NCBI GenBank assembly: GCA_038025085.1
Contig: CM076144.1
Location: 372,001-436,000, forward strand
Length of the DNA stretch: 64,000 nt
Direction: 5' to 3'
Origin: Tetragonia tetragonoides
Lineage: Eukaryota; Streptophyta; Magnoliopsida; Caryophyllales; Aizoaceae
Position numbers and translations under genes: made by a program. Numbering within the stretch: the first letter of the stretch is position 1; the number at the start of each line of letters is the position of its first letter. This document shows, one piece after another, positions 52,801 to 64,000 of this stretch. The notes below the pieces were generated by a model, which worked only from the letters and a program-made list of their open reading frames with translations, was not told the DNA's origin and made no database searches.

Positions 52801-54240
52801 TGCTGGAAAATTCATTGTTCGTTTAACTCTTCTAGATTTAAATCAGCCACTTGACCAATTGTATCTGTTGATAACTGTAGTAACTTCCTATCAGCCACTT
52901 GACAAATTTTATCTGCTAATGACTGTTATATCAGGCAGTTGATCACCCATATCTTGGGATTTATTCTGACAACAATGCTCTAGAAACTGGAGGCATTGTA
53001 GACAAAGACAGCAGGGAAGGAGAATGTGACAGAGTTCCACTTTGTGAGTTTGAGACAAGGACAAAGATTGAAGCCTTGGTATGTTAAAATCCTTTCTGCG
53101 TAGTTCCAAATTTATGTCTGGGTGGAACGAATTAACTTCCAGACAGACAACAAGAGGTTGAGAGCTAAGCAATAAAAGATTGCCATTTGGTCCAATTTAA
53201 GCTTTTTTTTTTTTGATTATGATTCAGTTTATAGTATCTTGGATATCTACATGTGTTTTTTTTTCCATTTATTGTTACTATTCGCTAACTTCTGTTTGGC
53301 TGTAAAATGGTTACAGAGGGAGGAAATCAGATTTATGATCGAAAGAGATGGCTCTGCAAAAGGGATTGTCTTTAGCCAGTTCGTCTCTTTCTTGGACTTA
53401 ATTAGATACTCCTTGCAGATGGTAATTGATCCTTTCTGTAGTGGCTATGAGTATGATAAGTAGTCTCCTTGTTTTCAGAGAAAGATGTTAATGCAATCTC
53501 TTATATGGCAGTCTGGCGTAGAGTGTATTCAACTGGTGGGAGGCATGTCCATTCTGCAAGAGATGCTGCTGTTAAACGGTTTACTGAGGACCCTGATTGC
53601 AGGATCTTTCTAGTAACCTTTGCTGCTGGAGGTTCTTCTCTAAATCTTACTGCTGCTTCACACGTGAGTGCTGATTTTCTCAAGGTCATATTTTTCATGA
53701 TTCATCATGCAGAAGTTTCTGCTTATACTTTTGTTAATGTATGGTAAGTTGGTGACTGATGCATCTTAAAACAAGCGAAATTCTGCTGCAAATGATTAGG
53801 TCTTTTTTTGATGGAGCCATGGTGGAATTCGGTTGTCGAGAAACAAGCTCAGGCCAGAGTACACAGGGTTGGACAAGCCAAGCCAGTTAGGTTTGTTCTT
53901 GTTCCATCATGCTCCTCTTTTAAAGTTCCTGATTATGCTCCAACCATCTAGAAATGAGGCAAATTATCTTATCTTCTCGTCTTCTGAATAGAGTTGTTAG
54001 ATTTTTGATAAAGAATACAATTGAAGAGCGCCTTTTTGAACTACAAACGAAGAAGCAACTGCGATTCGAAGGGTAAGTCAGTCATGTCATTTTCTATTTA
54101 TGGCATTGAAGGTTCATTGTTGCATATTCCAAATTCACCAAGCTGACTTTGGCATCAACAGGACCGTTGGTGGATTTCAAGACCTTGAACAATTGACAGA
54201 GCAAGAAATGAGGATCCTTCTTTCAGATAGGATCCTATAG
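46823..54240 (+). pseudogene. RAD16: RAD16-type SNF2 helicase gene, decayed and RING-less
   Basis: Rad16 is a SNF2 ATPase of global-genome nucleotide excision repair, with a RING finger inside its helicase core. Exons by eye: 46823-46841, 47431-47463, about 47555-48411 (Walker A DEMGMGKT, VICPPAALTQWK), 48954-49076 (DE|AH, LSGTPTHNRLDELYSL), 49193-49272, 50584-50650, 50766-50912 (LRRTKKG), 51062-51147, 51733-51772, 52935-53078, 53317-53421 (GIVFSQFVSFLDL), 53512-53663, 53800-53890 ([20 protein letters not shown]), 53992-54072, 54162-54240. Lesions: TAG at 49222-49224 in exon 5; one base missing in exon 12 (152 instead of 153, near 53555); the T run at 53803-53809 shifts exon 13. Exon 10 goes from REGEC straight to DRVPLCEFETRTKIEAL, so the RING is absent; about ten residues are also missing before LLTRLRQ. 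The start of exon 3 is ambiguous. Splice sites are preserved, so decay is fairly recent. Confidence 0.85.
49930..50005 (+). repeat. SINE-derived 3' module, degraded
   Basis: CTAGTTAGGGGGTAAGGCTGCGTAGACC matches the core of the copies at 25474 and 28060. It lies in the RAD16-like intron 5. No tail is left. Confidence 0.5.
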
Positions 54241-54612
54241 TAGGACTATTCTCTTGTTGACTTTTGAGTAGGCTATTCAGCGAGCTTGGTCATGTGCATA
54301 ATATTCGGATAACATGCTGATTGTATAGCTCTTCGCTGAAATTTACATTCTTCTTCTCTTGAAAATCACTACAAATCAAGTACTACAAATCCAAGCATTT
54401 TGGACATTCTTCTGATTTCTGGCGTGGCTATATACCCTCTTTCTCTTGTATAGAAGATCAGGAAGTAATCCCTTAAAAAAAAGAAAGAAGAGGAAGTAGT
54501 GCTAAAGTTGCTATGCGTCAGGTTAGCCTGATATCTATTCTCTTGCTAGTTGCGTCGGATCAATCATTACTTCACCATAATTTGGTTCAATCACGAAAAG
54601 GATAAAATAATA
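54241..54612. other. Intergenic, 3' of the RAD16-like gene
   Basis: Presumed former 3' UTR followed by unassigned sequence. Confidence 0.4.
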
Positions 54613-55078
54613 CTCCCTTCGTTCCTTTTATTCTTTTCATTTGACTTTTTATGGTATCTAATATGACACTTTGACCATGAATAACTATAATTCTACCAGT
54701 ATAAAAATTATAAAAATGTGATATGTTGAAAATATAATTATAAAGGAATCTAATAATAGTATTTTTAGTTTGCAAGACATTATACTTTTTATCAAATTAA
54801 TGATAAAAGTTTGAATACTTTGGCTCTGTTCTATCCAACTTATTTCGATTTATTTCAGCAAACATCAACAAACATCAACAAACTTCAGCAAACTTAAATA
54901 AAGTTAAATAAAGCTAAATAAAGCAATATATAAAATACTTGAATCAACAAGATTCAACAAAAATAAATAAAGTTTAAAAAAAATAATTTAATAATAAATA
55001 TAAACGAAAATAAGTTGGGAGGACACACCCTTTGACCTCAAAAAAACAAATGGAATGAAGAATTAGAAATGGAAAGAG
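54613..55078. mobile_element. Stowaway-type MITE (host of a nested MITE)
   Basis: The left end reads CTCCCTTCGTTCCTTTTATT and the right end on the minus strand CTCTTTCCATTTCTAATTC, resembling the CTCCCTCCGTTCC ends of Stowaway (Tc1/mariner) MITEs. TA flanks both sides (54611-54612 and 55079-55080). Without the nested insertion it would be about 257 bp, typical for Stowaway. Confidence 0.65.
54822..55030. mobile_element. Nested MITE with reiterated interior
   Basis: The left end reads GGCTCTGTTCTATCCAACTT and the right end on the minus strand GGGTGTGTCCTCCCAACTT, flanked by TTT on each side (54819-54821 and 55031-55033). The 209-bp interior is reiterated AACATCAACA/AACTTCAGCA/AAGTTAAATA words. 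The ends recall those of the MITE at 38570-38819 (GGGCCTGTTCTCC). Confidence 0.6.
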
Positions 55079-55345
55079 TAATAATAACCGTCCAACCTGA
55101 AAAAAATAAAAATAAAAAAGTACAGTAACCGTCACCTTTTCATCCCCTCTCTTCCTCTTTTTCCCGCAAAAAAGCTCCCAACCACTCATCTCTCTCCTCT
55201 CCTCTCCTCTCACCCGGAAGCTGTGACTTCGAATCGAATTTAACTTCATCACACAACACAACAGAAGAGAGAAGGAGAGAGAAAACATATTAAATAATCG
55301 CAAAAGCAACCACCTTCACCATAAACGACCTCTTTACTTCACTAA

Positions 55346-58300
55346 ATGATCTCATGTCATTGCCATCCCTCAAATTCATCATCATTATCGTCAACAACGA
55401 ATTTTGCAATGTTAGGTCAAACAATTTCAATTCCAATTTCCCCTTTACGCTGCCTCTTTCATCGATTTCATCCCAGAACAACCAATTTCCCTTTCTCACG
55501 CCCTAAATTGAAATTCCGGTGCTTAATTTCCCCCAATTTCGTCGTATCTTCGTCGCTGGGCCCACTTTTCGCCTCGGCCGCTGCTGCCGGTTCGTCCTCT
55601 CATGCCGCCGTGGCCTCCACCATCACTCAGCTGACCGTCACCGCCGTCGCCATCGCCTCGGGAGCTTGTCTCTCTACTAAGGTCGATTGCTTGTGGCCTA
55701 AACCCCAGGAGCAGCCTAGTATGTCTACTTCTCTCTCTAATTTTTAACCGGGCTTACCTAATGTTGTGGTATTACGTTGCTTATAAGCAGCTAGTTGCCT
55801 GATCAAGTACAATGGTGCTATTTTGGTGCATGCTTTGTTCTGAAATTGAAAATTTTGAACGCTTTTATATTCATTCATGTGGTTATTTGCCTTAAATGAG
55901 TTTAATAGGGTCTGAAACGTAAGAGGAGTTTGTGGATTAAATGGTGTTTTAATGAATTATAGATATTCTTGATGAAGGAGGAGAAGCCATGTAGGTTTTG
56001 TAGTGTCATAGATGAAGTCTCCAAGATTAATAGAGAGAGTGACAGTTCCTCATTTTCCTTTTTTTTTTTTTTTTTTTTAAATTTTAGGCCAGAACTTTAA
56101 AAGGGTATCCAATCATGAATGGACGTGGATTTTTCTTTCTTTCTTTTATTGTTTCATGGGTGGGTGGTTGCATGGGTTGGGGGGAGGTTAATTTGTATCT
56201 ACACATAAACACAGGAACATTTGTCTGAGTTAAGGTCATGTGTCTGATCATATTACATGGTTGAGCTTGATGTTGAGATTTTCCATTCTCAAATTTGTGA
56301 TGCGTACCTGGAAACAACTTAATGGATGGATGAAGTTAGACTGGATGAAGGTTTTAATAGAGGTTTTATGAACTTTCCCTTTAACTGTTTCTTTAACTGA
56401 TATTGTTCCATCTAATGTAGGTCCTCATATATTGGATGGAGTGGATGTAACTGGTTATCCTATATTCAACGATCCCAAGGTTTTTTATGTCTATTTGCCT
56501 AATAATGTATTACGCAATCTTTTGCTTAGATAACAAGATGCTAAAATTTTGAACTCAGGTGCAATTGGCTATATCTTTTGCTAAGGAAGCTCATCGTGGC
56601 CAGCTACGTAAAACTGGGGAATCTTATTTGACACATTGTCTTCATACGGGAAAAATATTGGCTGTGTTGGTGCCACCAAGTGGACAACGAGTATGTGATT
56701 CCCTTTCTTATCCTGTTCACGACTATTTGATGTGTGGACATGTCTATGCGTGAAATACTTGCTTTGTCAATGAATTAACACGAAGTTTTTTATCTAATTG
56801 TCAATGAAGACTAAGTTGGATATACGTGATTTTATTCTCTCTTTTGGTCTTTTGGGAACAGCCTTTTCGGTTGTCATTATAATGTTGTGCGATTTGACAT
56901 CCCCAGGCCTAGCTAGCAGCAAGTACATATTCGTTTTGTGCTTCTAGTCTCCAAGAACAACAACAAAAACAACCCAGTAAGTGTCTTGCCCAGGGCAGGA
57001 TCCGGGGAGGTCAAGATATATGCTGCCTTACCCCTAGCTAGTCGCCTAATAGAGAGGCTGTTTCAGATAGACCCACAAAAAGAATATTATTATTATTATT
57101 ATTAGAATTTTGATTGAATGGTGAGTGAAAATATGAATGGAATAATGAAGGAGCAAATGTGCTTCTAGTCTCCATGTTAGAACTACTCAATGGGGACCCT
57201 CCGATTCGCCCCATGCTTTATGAGTTATAATAACCCACCAAAATGGGACCTCCAGGAGATCTAGGGACAAGGTGTTCATGTATCAGTCATATTTGATGGG
57301 GCCCTCCTAAGGTAGACGGGAGGCTGGAGCCTACGTGGTTGACTAGTCCTCAATAGCCTTTGGTGGCCCTTTAATAGTGACCTGCTTATAAGGCTCTAAC
57401 TCTGGCACTATGGATGAATATATGTTAGGGTGTTGGACTTAGGAGTTAAGACGTGGCGGTGGGGGGTGGTTCTTGGGTCTCCCTTGGTCACCAGGACCTT
57501 TGTTTTGGAAAACAACACCGGCCCCCGGGGTAATCTAGATATTCCCCATTCAAAGGTTATAACCACGAAAATGTGGCGTACAGGAGGTTCCATGACGAAG
57601 GTCGTCATTTCTAAGTCATATTGGATGGGGTTCCCAAGAGGATGTGGGAGGCCCCGAGTAGGTTAGTGAGTCCCTAATAACCTATGTTGACCATTCAGTA
57701 ATGATTCGCTTTTAAAGTTTCGACACTGACGCCCATGGAACATGGTGAACAGTCAGAGCATTGGAAAGGCCTTATGGGGGCACTAGTTGGGGGGGGGGGG
57801 GTTCTAGGGTCTCGTTTGATTCCTTGGAAAACTCAACTAGTCAACTGGCCAGATACTCCGACATGCCTCATCCAAAGTTGTTCTTTTCACATCATATTGA
57901 ACAAACTCCCAAGGGGTTGTTGGAGGTTACTGGAGTCGGTTATTGAATCCCCAATAGCCTTTGGTAACCCTTTAGTAGTGATCTGCTTTTAGGGCTTGGA
58001 CCATGACAATATGGGTGAATTTAATGCTAGGGCATTGGAAACACCTCTCCATCTTGGAAAACTCAACCAGCTACGCCTACCGTCAAGGATAAAAACTCTT
58101 CAAGGCTTAGTTTTAAAAAATGCGCCTGAAGCGTGCCTCGACAGCCTCAGTGCGTGCCTCAGACTACCTGAGGCGCATCAACGTACACGAGGTGCCCGAG
58201 GCGCGAGGCGATGCGCTTCACTCAAAACATTGATTTTGTTCAATTTTCCATCTAAATTTATTAATTTTGTTCAATTTCTATAATATTTAGCAAGTTGTTT

Positions 58301-61300
58301 CATATATATATATATCTTGACTTTAAGCATTCTAGTATATTATTAATGTGTTTTGAGTAAAAAATAAAATATATAAAATAATTTTTAAGTATTTTAAAAA
58401 AGTGCGCCTCCCATACATGAGGCGCGCGTCTTCGCCTTCGCCTCGAGTTCCGACTCCGAAGACCCTTAGCGCCTCAAAGCGTCTCGGGTTTTTTTTATTT
58501 TTTATTTTTATAACTAAGCTTCAAGGACAAAGTCTTTGAGATGTGGAGGAAGAGCGAACTGATTACTTTCTTCTCCTTTGCCCTTGTTTTCTCTCTCTTT
58601 GACATTTGACACTATTTCTGTTTGGAGTTTTTATTGTTCAACCAAAAGAATCCGAAAATGTGCTTATGGCTTGTGGTGCATTTGGTTGGAGAGGGATACG
58701 CGGGTGTTCACAGGGATTTCAGTACCTCCCGCGATGCTTTGGGATAAGATTACCTACCTAGCGTCTTTATGGGCTAGGGCTTCGGGGGCGTTTCAGGGTT
58801 ATACTTTTACTGATATTCAGCGTAACTGGGACAATTTGTATATGATTTATGTGGAGGATACCTTATCCTCTCTTTTGCTGTACATTTGATATCTTATCAA
58901 TTTTTTTTTTATTATCTAAAAAGAGTTGATCTTTGAATTTTTGGAGTTAGGTTGACATGGAAAAAAACGAGCGGATTTTTGTGGGCAAGGTTGCGTCGCA
59001 TGGAGTTATAATTTCTCTTTTTTTGACAAACTTTATAGTTAGAGACTTGGAGTCGCTCCTTTGTGTTTGGTACTTGTGTTGATCTTGTAGAGTGATTCAG
59101 ACACAATAACCTGTTGGCATGATGGTTTGTTTTCTCAGCCCTCGTTTTGTACATGGGTGACAACTGGTATCCTAAATTTATTGTTTATTACTTACCCCAA
59201 AAACAATATATAGTTGGTCTTACTAAATCATTGACAGTTATTTTGCGACAAATCTATGTAAGCGATTGCTTAGCTGACACGCTTAGGTGGACATCCTATG
59301 CTTATAAACACGGGCCTATTTTCCTGCCATGGTTAGGGTAGTGTTAAGAACCTTACTCCAAAGTCAAGACTTTTAAAGATTTTCTTAGAAAGAAGAGCAG
59401 CTGAAATCATTTTCAAAAGTGGATAACCCATAACGACGCTAAATAAGTGACCCTATCCCACACCAAATCAACTGATAAGGTCACACCATTAAAAACCCGA
59501 GCTCTCCGTTTTAACCAAAGGCACCAAATAATAGCAAAGACAGAATTACGCCACAGTAACCTTCTTTCCTTTCCCCTCCCAAATCCCAGGAACCTCACTT
59601 GGAGGAATTCTACCACACTAGAAGGACAAACTCACGTCTCATCCAAAAAGCCAAACAATCTCCCCCAGATGCAGCGAGCATAATCACATGTAAAGAAAAA
59701 ATGTAATGCTGTTTTGCTACTCGCTCAACAGAGATTATTATCACTCAACCAACAAAATTACAAGGGCAGATCTCTATCATGTCTGGTGCCAAACTGTCAA
59801 TTGGAAAAGTGTTCATATGCATTGTTCCTGTGACACTGAAAATTTGTTAGCTGGAGCCTGGAAATGGTAAATCATTTTTAAGGAACACCCCTTGGCCCGA
59901 GAAAAGAAAAGCAATAAGGATAAAAGCCAAGACGAATATGGTCTCTGTATGTGTGGGGCTAAAATGAAGTACTGCTTTTATGTGTAACAATTAAGCGGTG
60001 TCTCTCGTAATATCTTCTCTGTCATATTACTTAACGATGTTTGCTCCGTCTTTAGTGCGAAGGAATTGAATACTTGCACAACTTACATTCTGCAAGGTGC
60101 TGATTGGTTGTTGCAGCTCCAATTTATATGTCCATAAGTTTGTATTACATTGTTAAGGCTTTAGTTGTTTTACGTTGGCGTATTTTCTACTTGTGACTAC
60201 TTTATTAATGTTGTAGTATTGTTTGTCCTAATTCTTACTTTATTAGACAACTAATCAGATAACAAAAGTTCTGTTGCAGGCGGTTGATACAGTTGTGGCC
60301 GGGATTCTTCATGACGTGGTTGATGATACAAGTCAAAGTCTGCTCAGTATAAGAGAAACTTTTGGTAATGATGTGGCGCAGATGGTAGCTGGTGTTTCAC
60401 GGTTAAGTTATATCAATCAGGTATAGAAGATGAGTCACTTGAGGAATCATCTGTTGCATTCTGTGGGGATCTAAATGCTTATGATAGATACCTGTTTTTT
60501 GCTCACTTTCAGTGCTCTCCTGAGTTCTCTTGTTGGCTGTATGTTTGCTAACTTCCATATCATGTCTTTTTTGGTTGCTAAAGTGAGTCAAAATGGTCTC
60601 AAAGAGCTACGCCCAGTAATAAATAAGCAGTCACACTCCTATGGGATTAGTGTGGTCCGTTTGTCATCCCTATTACATGTTTGTAATATTTGCTCTTCTT
60701 GTGTGTTTGCAGCTGTTAAGAAGACATCGCAGAACAAGTGCAAATCAGAGTAGTCTTCGTCATGAAGAGGTGAAAGTTATTGCAGCATGCTGACCACTAG
60801 CTATGTTTAATGTTCTCTTCGTTTTACTTAACTTTTCTATGACCTTTCTTAAAGTACAATCAAGAACCAAATTTGTCATTCTCTTCTTCACCCTCTTGGC
60901 TCACACATTCCACAAACAGGACGTTCTCACAATAAAAATTTCTCAAGTGATCTTTCAGAAGTAGAAAGCATTGGGCCACTAGTTTGTATTTGGCCAATTA
61001 CTGTCATGATGTGGGAGCAAGGCTGTTATATGTTTAACTCTCTTAAGATAGGGTCATGCTAGCCCCATGAGAAAAGAGTATCTCCCTCCCTGCTCCTCTC
61101 ATATGCCTACTATAAGCCACTGAGAGTGTCAGAAACATGTATGAACATGGTTACAGTTTTTCCTACTCGAACCAAGTGTGTTGCCTCATAGATCTTCAAG
61201 CTTGTGAAATGAACTAGTAAACATTTTGCTGATTTTTTTAATTTTCCTGTTCTTGAATTAGGCAAATAACTTGCGAGTGATGCTCTTGGGCATGGTTGAT

Positions 61301-63428
61301 GATCCACGTGTGGTACTCATAAAGCTTGCCGATCGCCTTCATAACATGAGAACCATGTACTGGCTCTCTCTATGCGGTGGTATTTCTGTCATCATTTACT
61401 CTGGTGTATTGACTAGTGATTAGTGGGTAAAGGATTTTATCTCCTTCGATTGTGTCCCTATTTTGGAGCTTAGCATTAGCAAAGCTAGATTTATCCCATT
61501 AAATCTGAGGAACATAATTATTATAGGTTATGTGCTTAGAAGGTGCAAGCACAAATTACATTGAAAGTTGATGAAGGTTGGAGGCATCTGGGATGGGAAG
61601 AATTTTAAAATTTCCTACCCGCTTTGTGCTGTTGAGCGGAACGATGAAAGAGGATTCATAAACTAAATTCCCATGGTGTCAGACTAAGTCCTTTAATATT
61701 TTTATCCCTGTGACTTCGCTAAAGGGTTGAGGATTATGGGGTGATTAAAGCATGCTTCTCTAAGATTATTGGCTGCCTCTTTCAAAAAAATAAAAATAAT
61801 ATTATTGGCTTCCATAATTTCAGTTTGCAAGTAAACTTTTGGAACAAAAATAGATGTTATTGATAAAAGAAAACATACGATGATGAGAGATCCTCATAAT
61901 CAAGCAAAAACCGTACTCCACAAGAGGGGACAGTTAAGAAATTTTGCTCATTTATTTCAGCAATATTTTAAATAAAACCCATACGAGGAATAGAATTTTT
62001 GGCTTCATTTTGAGGTGGTGTTAACTGCATTTCAAGTGAAAAACTTCACCTTAGACGGAACTTTGAAATTAAAAAGCTAAAGAGGGCCATACAGTTAATT
62101 CTTGAGTGCTTGCATTCAAGTTAGGCTTCTTTCATATTTATATAGCTTGAATAGCATTGTGATTTTTCTTATTACTTTTCAGTTATGCTTTGCCATTGTC
62201 CAAGGCTCAAGCTGTTGCTGAAGAAACTCTGGTTGTCTGGTGCTCCCTTGCTTCAAGATTAGGCCTGTGGGCCTTAAAGGCTGAATTGGAAGATCTTTGC
62301 TTTGCTGTTTTGCAGGTTATGATATTATATCTTCATGCCTGTTACAGGATCTTTTTTTGTTTTTGTTTCACTGCAACCGTTGATACAATGTTACATTGAT
62401 CCTATTTCATGGTCATGGGGAACAATGACTTCTTATGTGAATTTTCATTGACAAGGGAGCAACCATTTTCAATTCCCTGTTGTTGTCTTTTAAGTTATCC
62501 TCCTTGCATGTTACTCTTATTGCTGACCTAATGGTAAGGGATACCATTTGTAGTCTAGATTGTTTCAGGACGGAAGCTGATGTTAGGGAGTTAAGGGAGG
62601 TTATGGGTTTGTTTGGTGTATTGCACACTATCTTCTTTTCTAATGCACTTGATAAAAGGATATAGGCTTCGTGGGAGTTTTTCCGCAACTCTTTCTATCA
62701 TGGTTAGATGGCCAATTAGAGAGATGTGTCCTGTTGTGTGTTTTGTTCCAGACAGATAGTGGAACTGTAAGTCCTTTGAGTTTGCATTGTGGGCTGGTCT
62801 CTGATCGGATTGTTTGAAATGAAAGGGGTGAAGTGGATTTACCAGGATTATCTTTTGGAGCATTTACAAGTGAAATATTTTGTTTTTGCTCGCGGTAAGG
62901 AGCACATATTATGAGAGATGCCTTTCAGCTATTATTATAGACACTTTGGTTGAGAAGGAATTTTCAAAATTTCCTAATAAATTATAGTATTCCCAGAACT
63001 GTATATGGGACATAGAGCTGACTTCCTATCATCACTAAGGTCTTCTGCTGCTGTCTTCTTTGAAGGAATCAACTTGATAGATTATCTGTGCAATTGGCAG
63101 GCGATGTTGAATTGATGTCAGTTGATCTCAGTTTGCAGGATTTCTTGCGTTCGTTAATTACATACCACAGTATTTTATCGTTAAAATTTCCTTACAAGGA
63201 ATATTACCAAACAAAAAGGAAAGTGTGCTTATAAACTCCTGAATTATTTTGCAGCCTCAAATGTTCTGTCAAATGAGAGCTGAGCTGGCTTCCATGTGGA
63301 GTTCTTGCAGGACAGGGTATCTCAAAAGAGCATCAGCAAGAAGCAGTTTGAACTCAACCTCGGATGCAATTGCATCAAGTACCTTGAACTGCTCTGTGGC
63401 AACTGACGAGGATAGTGTAGAAATGAAG
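55346..63428 (+). CDS. RSH1: RelA/SpoT homologue RSH1, chloroplast, 5' part
   Basis: RSH enzymes make and/or hydrolyse (p)ppGpp in plastids. Exons seen: 55346-55718, 56421-56479, 56559-56690, 60280-60420, 60713-60769, 61262-61356, 62183-62315, 63255-63428. They give 388 codons in consistent phase, then a GT donor at 63429; the rest lies beyond the window. Residues 1 to about 60 are rich in Ser, Pro and Arg with almost no acidic residues, as in a chloroplast transit peptide; a hydrophobic Ala-rich stretch follows. The HD hydrolase domain is intact: [26 protein letters not shown] (His199-Asp200), [26 protein letters not shown] (Asp278), then [20 protein letters not shown]. This wording fits Arabidopsis RSH1 rather than RSH2/3. 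Plant RSH1 is known as a hydrolase with a defective synthetase; the synthetase part is not in view. Intron 3 (3.6 kb) holds several insertions. Confidence 0.93.
56950..57075 (-). repeat. SINE-derived 3' module with TTG tail, minus strand
   Basis: The minus strand reads AAACAGCCTCTCTATTAGGC, GACTAGCTAGGGGTAAGGCA, then CCTCCCCGGATCCTG and a GGGTTGTTTTTGTTGTTG tail. It is a clear relative of 28060-28173. It lies in RSH1 intron 3. Confidence 0.7.
57180..58080 (+). repeat. Three diverged ~300-bp tandem repeats in RSH1 intron 3
   Basis: Units begin near 57180, 57431 and 57755. Each carries, in order, a GG(A/T)CCTTTG- or GATTCCTTGGAAAAC-like piece, CATATT(T/G)GATGGGG or its relative, a GGAGG/GGTTGTTGGAGG piece, an AATAGCCTTTGGT...CCTTTA(A/G)TAGTGA(C/T)CTGCTT piece, then ATGGGTGAATNTATGNTAGGG. 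The units are more GC-rich than the surrounding intron. I could not assign them to a known element. Confidence 0.65.
58106..58518. mobile_element. hAT-type MITE with GCGCCTC-rich ends
   Basis: The left end CTTAGTTTTAAAAA and the right end on the minus strand CTTAGTTATAAAAA match at 13 of 14 positions. A perfect 8-bp target-site duplication, CTTCAAGG, flanks the element at 58098-58105 and 58519-58526, which indicates the hAT superfamily. Both subterminal regions are packed with GCGCCTC/GAGGCGC words (about 58121-58220 and 58402-58488) around an AT-rich centre. No transposase is encoded. Confidence 0.88.
58640..58920 (+). mobile_element. LINE 3' fragment in RSH1 intron 3
   Basis: Encodes [17 protein letters not shown] and [20 protein letters not shown], the same LINE C-terminal region as the XPO1 insertions. 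It ends TTATTATCTAAAAA. A target-site duplication was not found. Confidence 0.85.
59413..59720 (-). mobile_element. LINE fragment in RSH1 intron 3, minus strand
   Basis: The minus strand encodes [20 protein letters not shown], then [20 protein letters not shown] and [12 protein letters not shown], nearly the same as 32370-32530. It stops abruptly after YLASLW and lacks the shared LINE 3' end, so it is truncated on both sides or cut by a later rearrangement. Confidence 0.8.
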
Positions 63429-63585
63429 GTAAAACAGTAGGTGAAAACTTCTCCTTTTGAGGATTTATGAATGGATCAAGATTAAGGAAGACTCATATTA
63501 TCTATCCTTTTCATGTTGATGATTTTGGAGTACTTTCCTCAGACAGTCAGATGTGATGCATGGTTCTCTAAGAACTGTGCTTATT

Positions 63586-64000
63586 AGTTTTTTAGATAAG
63601 AAAAAATATTATTAATAGAAACAAAGAACAGAATACATCCTAAGAGGACAAGGAGTCCTCGAGAGGATTCTATTTACAGTTCAGCCCAATGAAGCATGAC
63701 CTGTGTAACAGGATAACTACGGAGACACCCGGCAGCCTTAGCCCACAAAGAGGCCAAGTATACTACCCTATCCCATAACATGTCGACAGACATAGAAATA
63801 CCAGAAAATTCCCTAGCATTCCTCTCTGGCCAAATGCACCAAAGTGCTGCAAAGGTAGCACACTTCCACAGCAACTTCTTCTCCTTACTCCGCCCTAGTC
63901 CCACACGCCTCGCCTGCAGGAACTCCATAGCCGTTCCCTGATACTCCCAAACCTTGCTGCGAACTTCACACCTCAGAAAGACATGTGAAGAAGTCTCACT
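63586..64000 (-). mobile_element. LINE in RSH1 intron 8, minus strand, partial
   Basis: The minus strand from 63928 to 63674 encodes EFLQARRVGLGRSKEKKLLW, then CIWPERNAREFSGISMSVDM and [13 protein letters not shown], the LINE C-terminal region. The minus-strand 3' end reads TTATCTAAAAAA near 63586-63600, as in the other copies. The element continues past the right edge. Confidence 0.85.

Noticed and set aside
62530..62960. Coding-like sequence in RSH1 intron 7
   Set aside because: Short open stretches on both strands suggest an old retroelement, but no diagnostic motif could be read, so no feature is claimed.

Overview
This is nuclear DNA from a flowering plant, most likely a core eudicot. 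The evidence is GT-AG introns throughout, plant-type genes (XPO1, ERD2, an ARFB1-like ARF, RAD16, chloroplast RSH1), AT-rich intergenic DNA, and plant mobile elements (Ty3/gypsy LTR, LINEs, Helitrons, hAT, PIF/Harbinger and Stowaway MITEs, tRNA-derived SINEs). The species cannot be fixed by eye; a Caryophyllales/Amaranthaceae genome is only a guess.

Layout. 1-1.5 kb: 5' LTR, primer-binding site and gag of a Ty3/gypsy element on the minus strand, running off the left edge. 2.6-3.8 kb: an F-box/FBA gene broken by one stop and one 1-base frameshift, lying between two direct repeats. 5.1-8.5 kb: a graveyard of a LINE reverse-transcriptase relic, an F-box/LRR relic, a hAT-like element and a DEAH-helicase gene fragment. 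8.9-11.6 kb: a cluster of Helitron 3' ends, long TA tracts and an array of diverged GGGATAAGCGC-type repeats. 14.5-15.1 kb: a MITE. 15.9-18.7 kb: an ERD2 (K/HDEL receptor) gene on the minus strand. 19.1-20.4 kb: a LINE RNase H relic and another Helitron end. 21.7-37.6 kb: a complete 32-exon exportin-1 gene (1,076 codons by my exon tally) with three 5'-truncated LINEs in its introns, all flanked by perfect target-site duplications. 40.1-44.9 kb: a complete 6-exon ARF GTPase gene. 46.8-54.2 kb: a RAD16-type SNF2 gene with a stop, two frameshifts and no RING finger, probably a pseudogene. 55.3 kb to the right edge: the first eight exons of a chloroplast RelA/SpoT homologue of the RSH1 type, with LINE, SINE, hAT and tandem-repeat insertions in its introns.

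The intact genes are ordinary housekeeping functions (nuclear export, ER retrieval, vesicle traffic, plastid ppGpp metabolism) and show no functional clustering. I found no convincing previously undescribed system. The material worth a second look is the decayed RING-less RAD16 gene, the repeated LINE insertions sharing one 3' end, the Helitron cluster, and a hAT-type MITE filled with GCGCCTC motifs.
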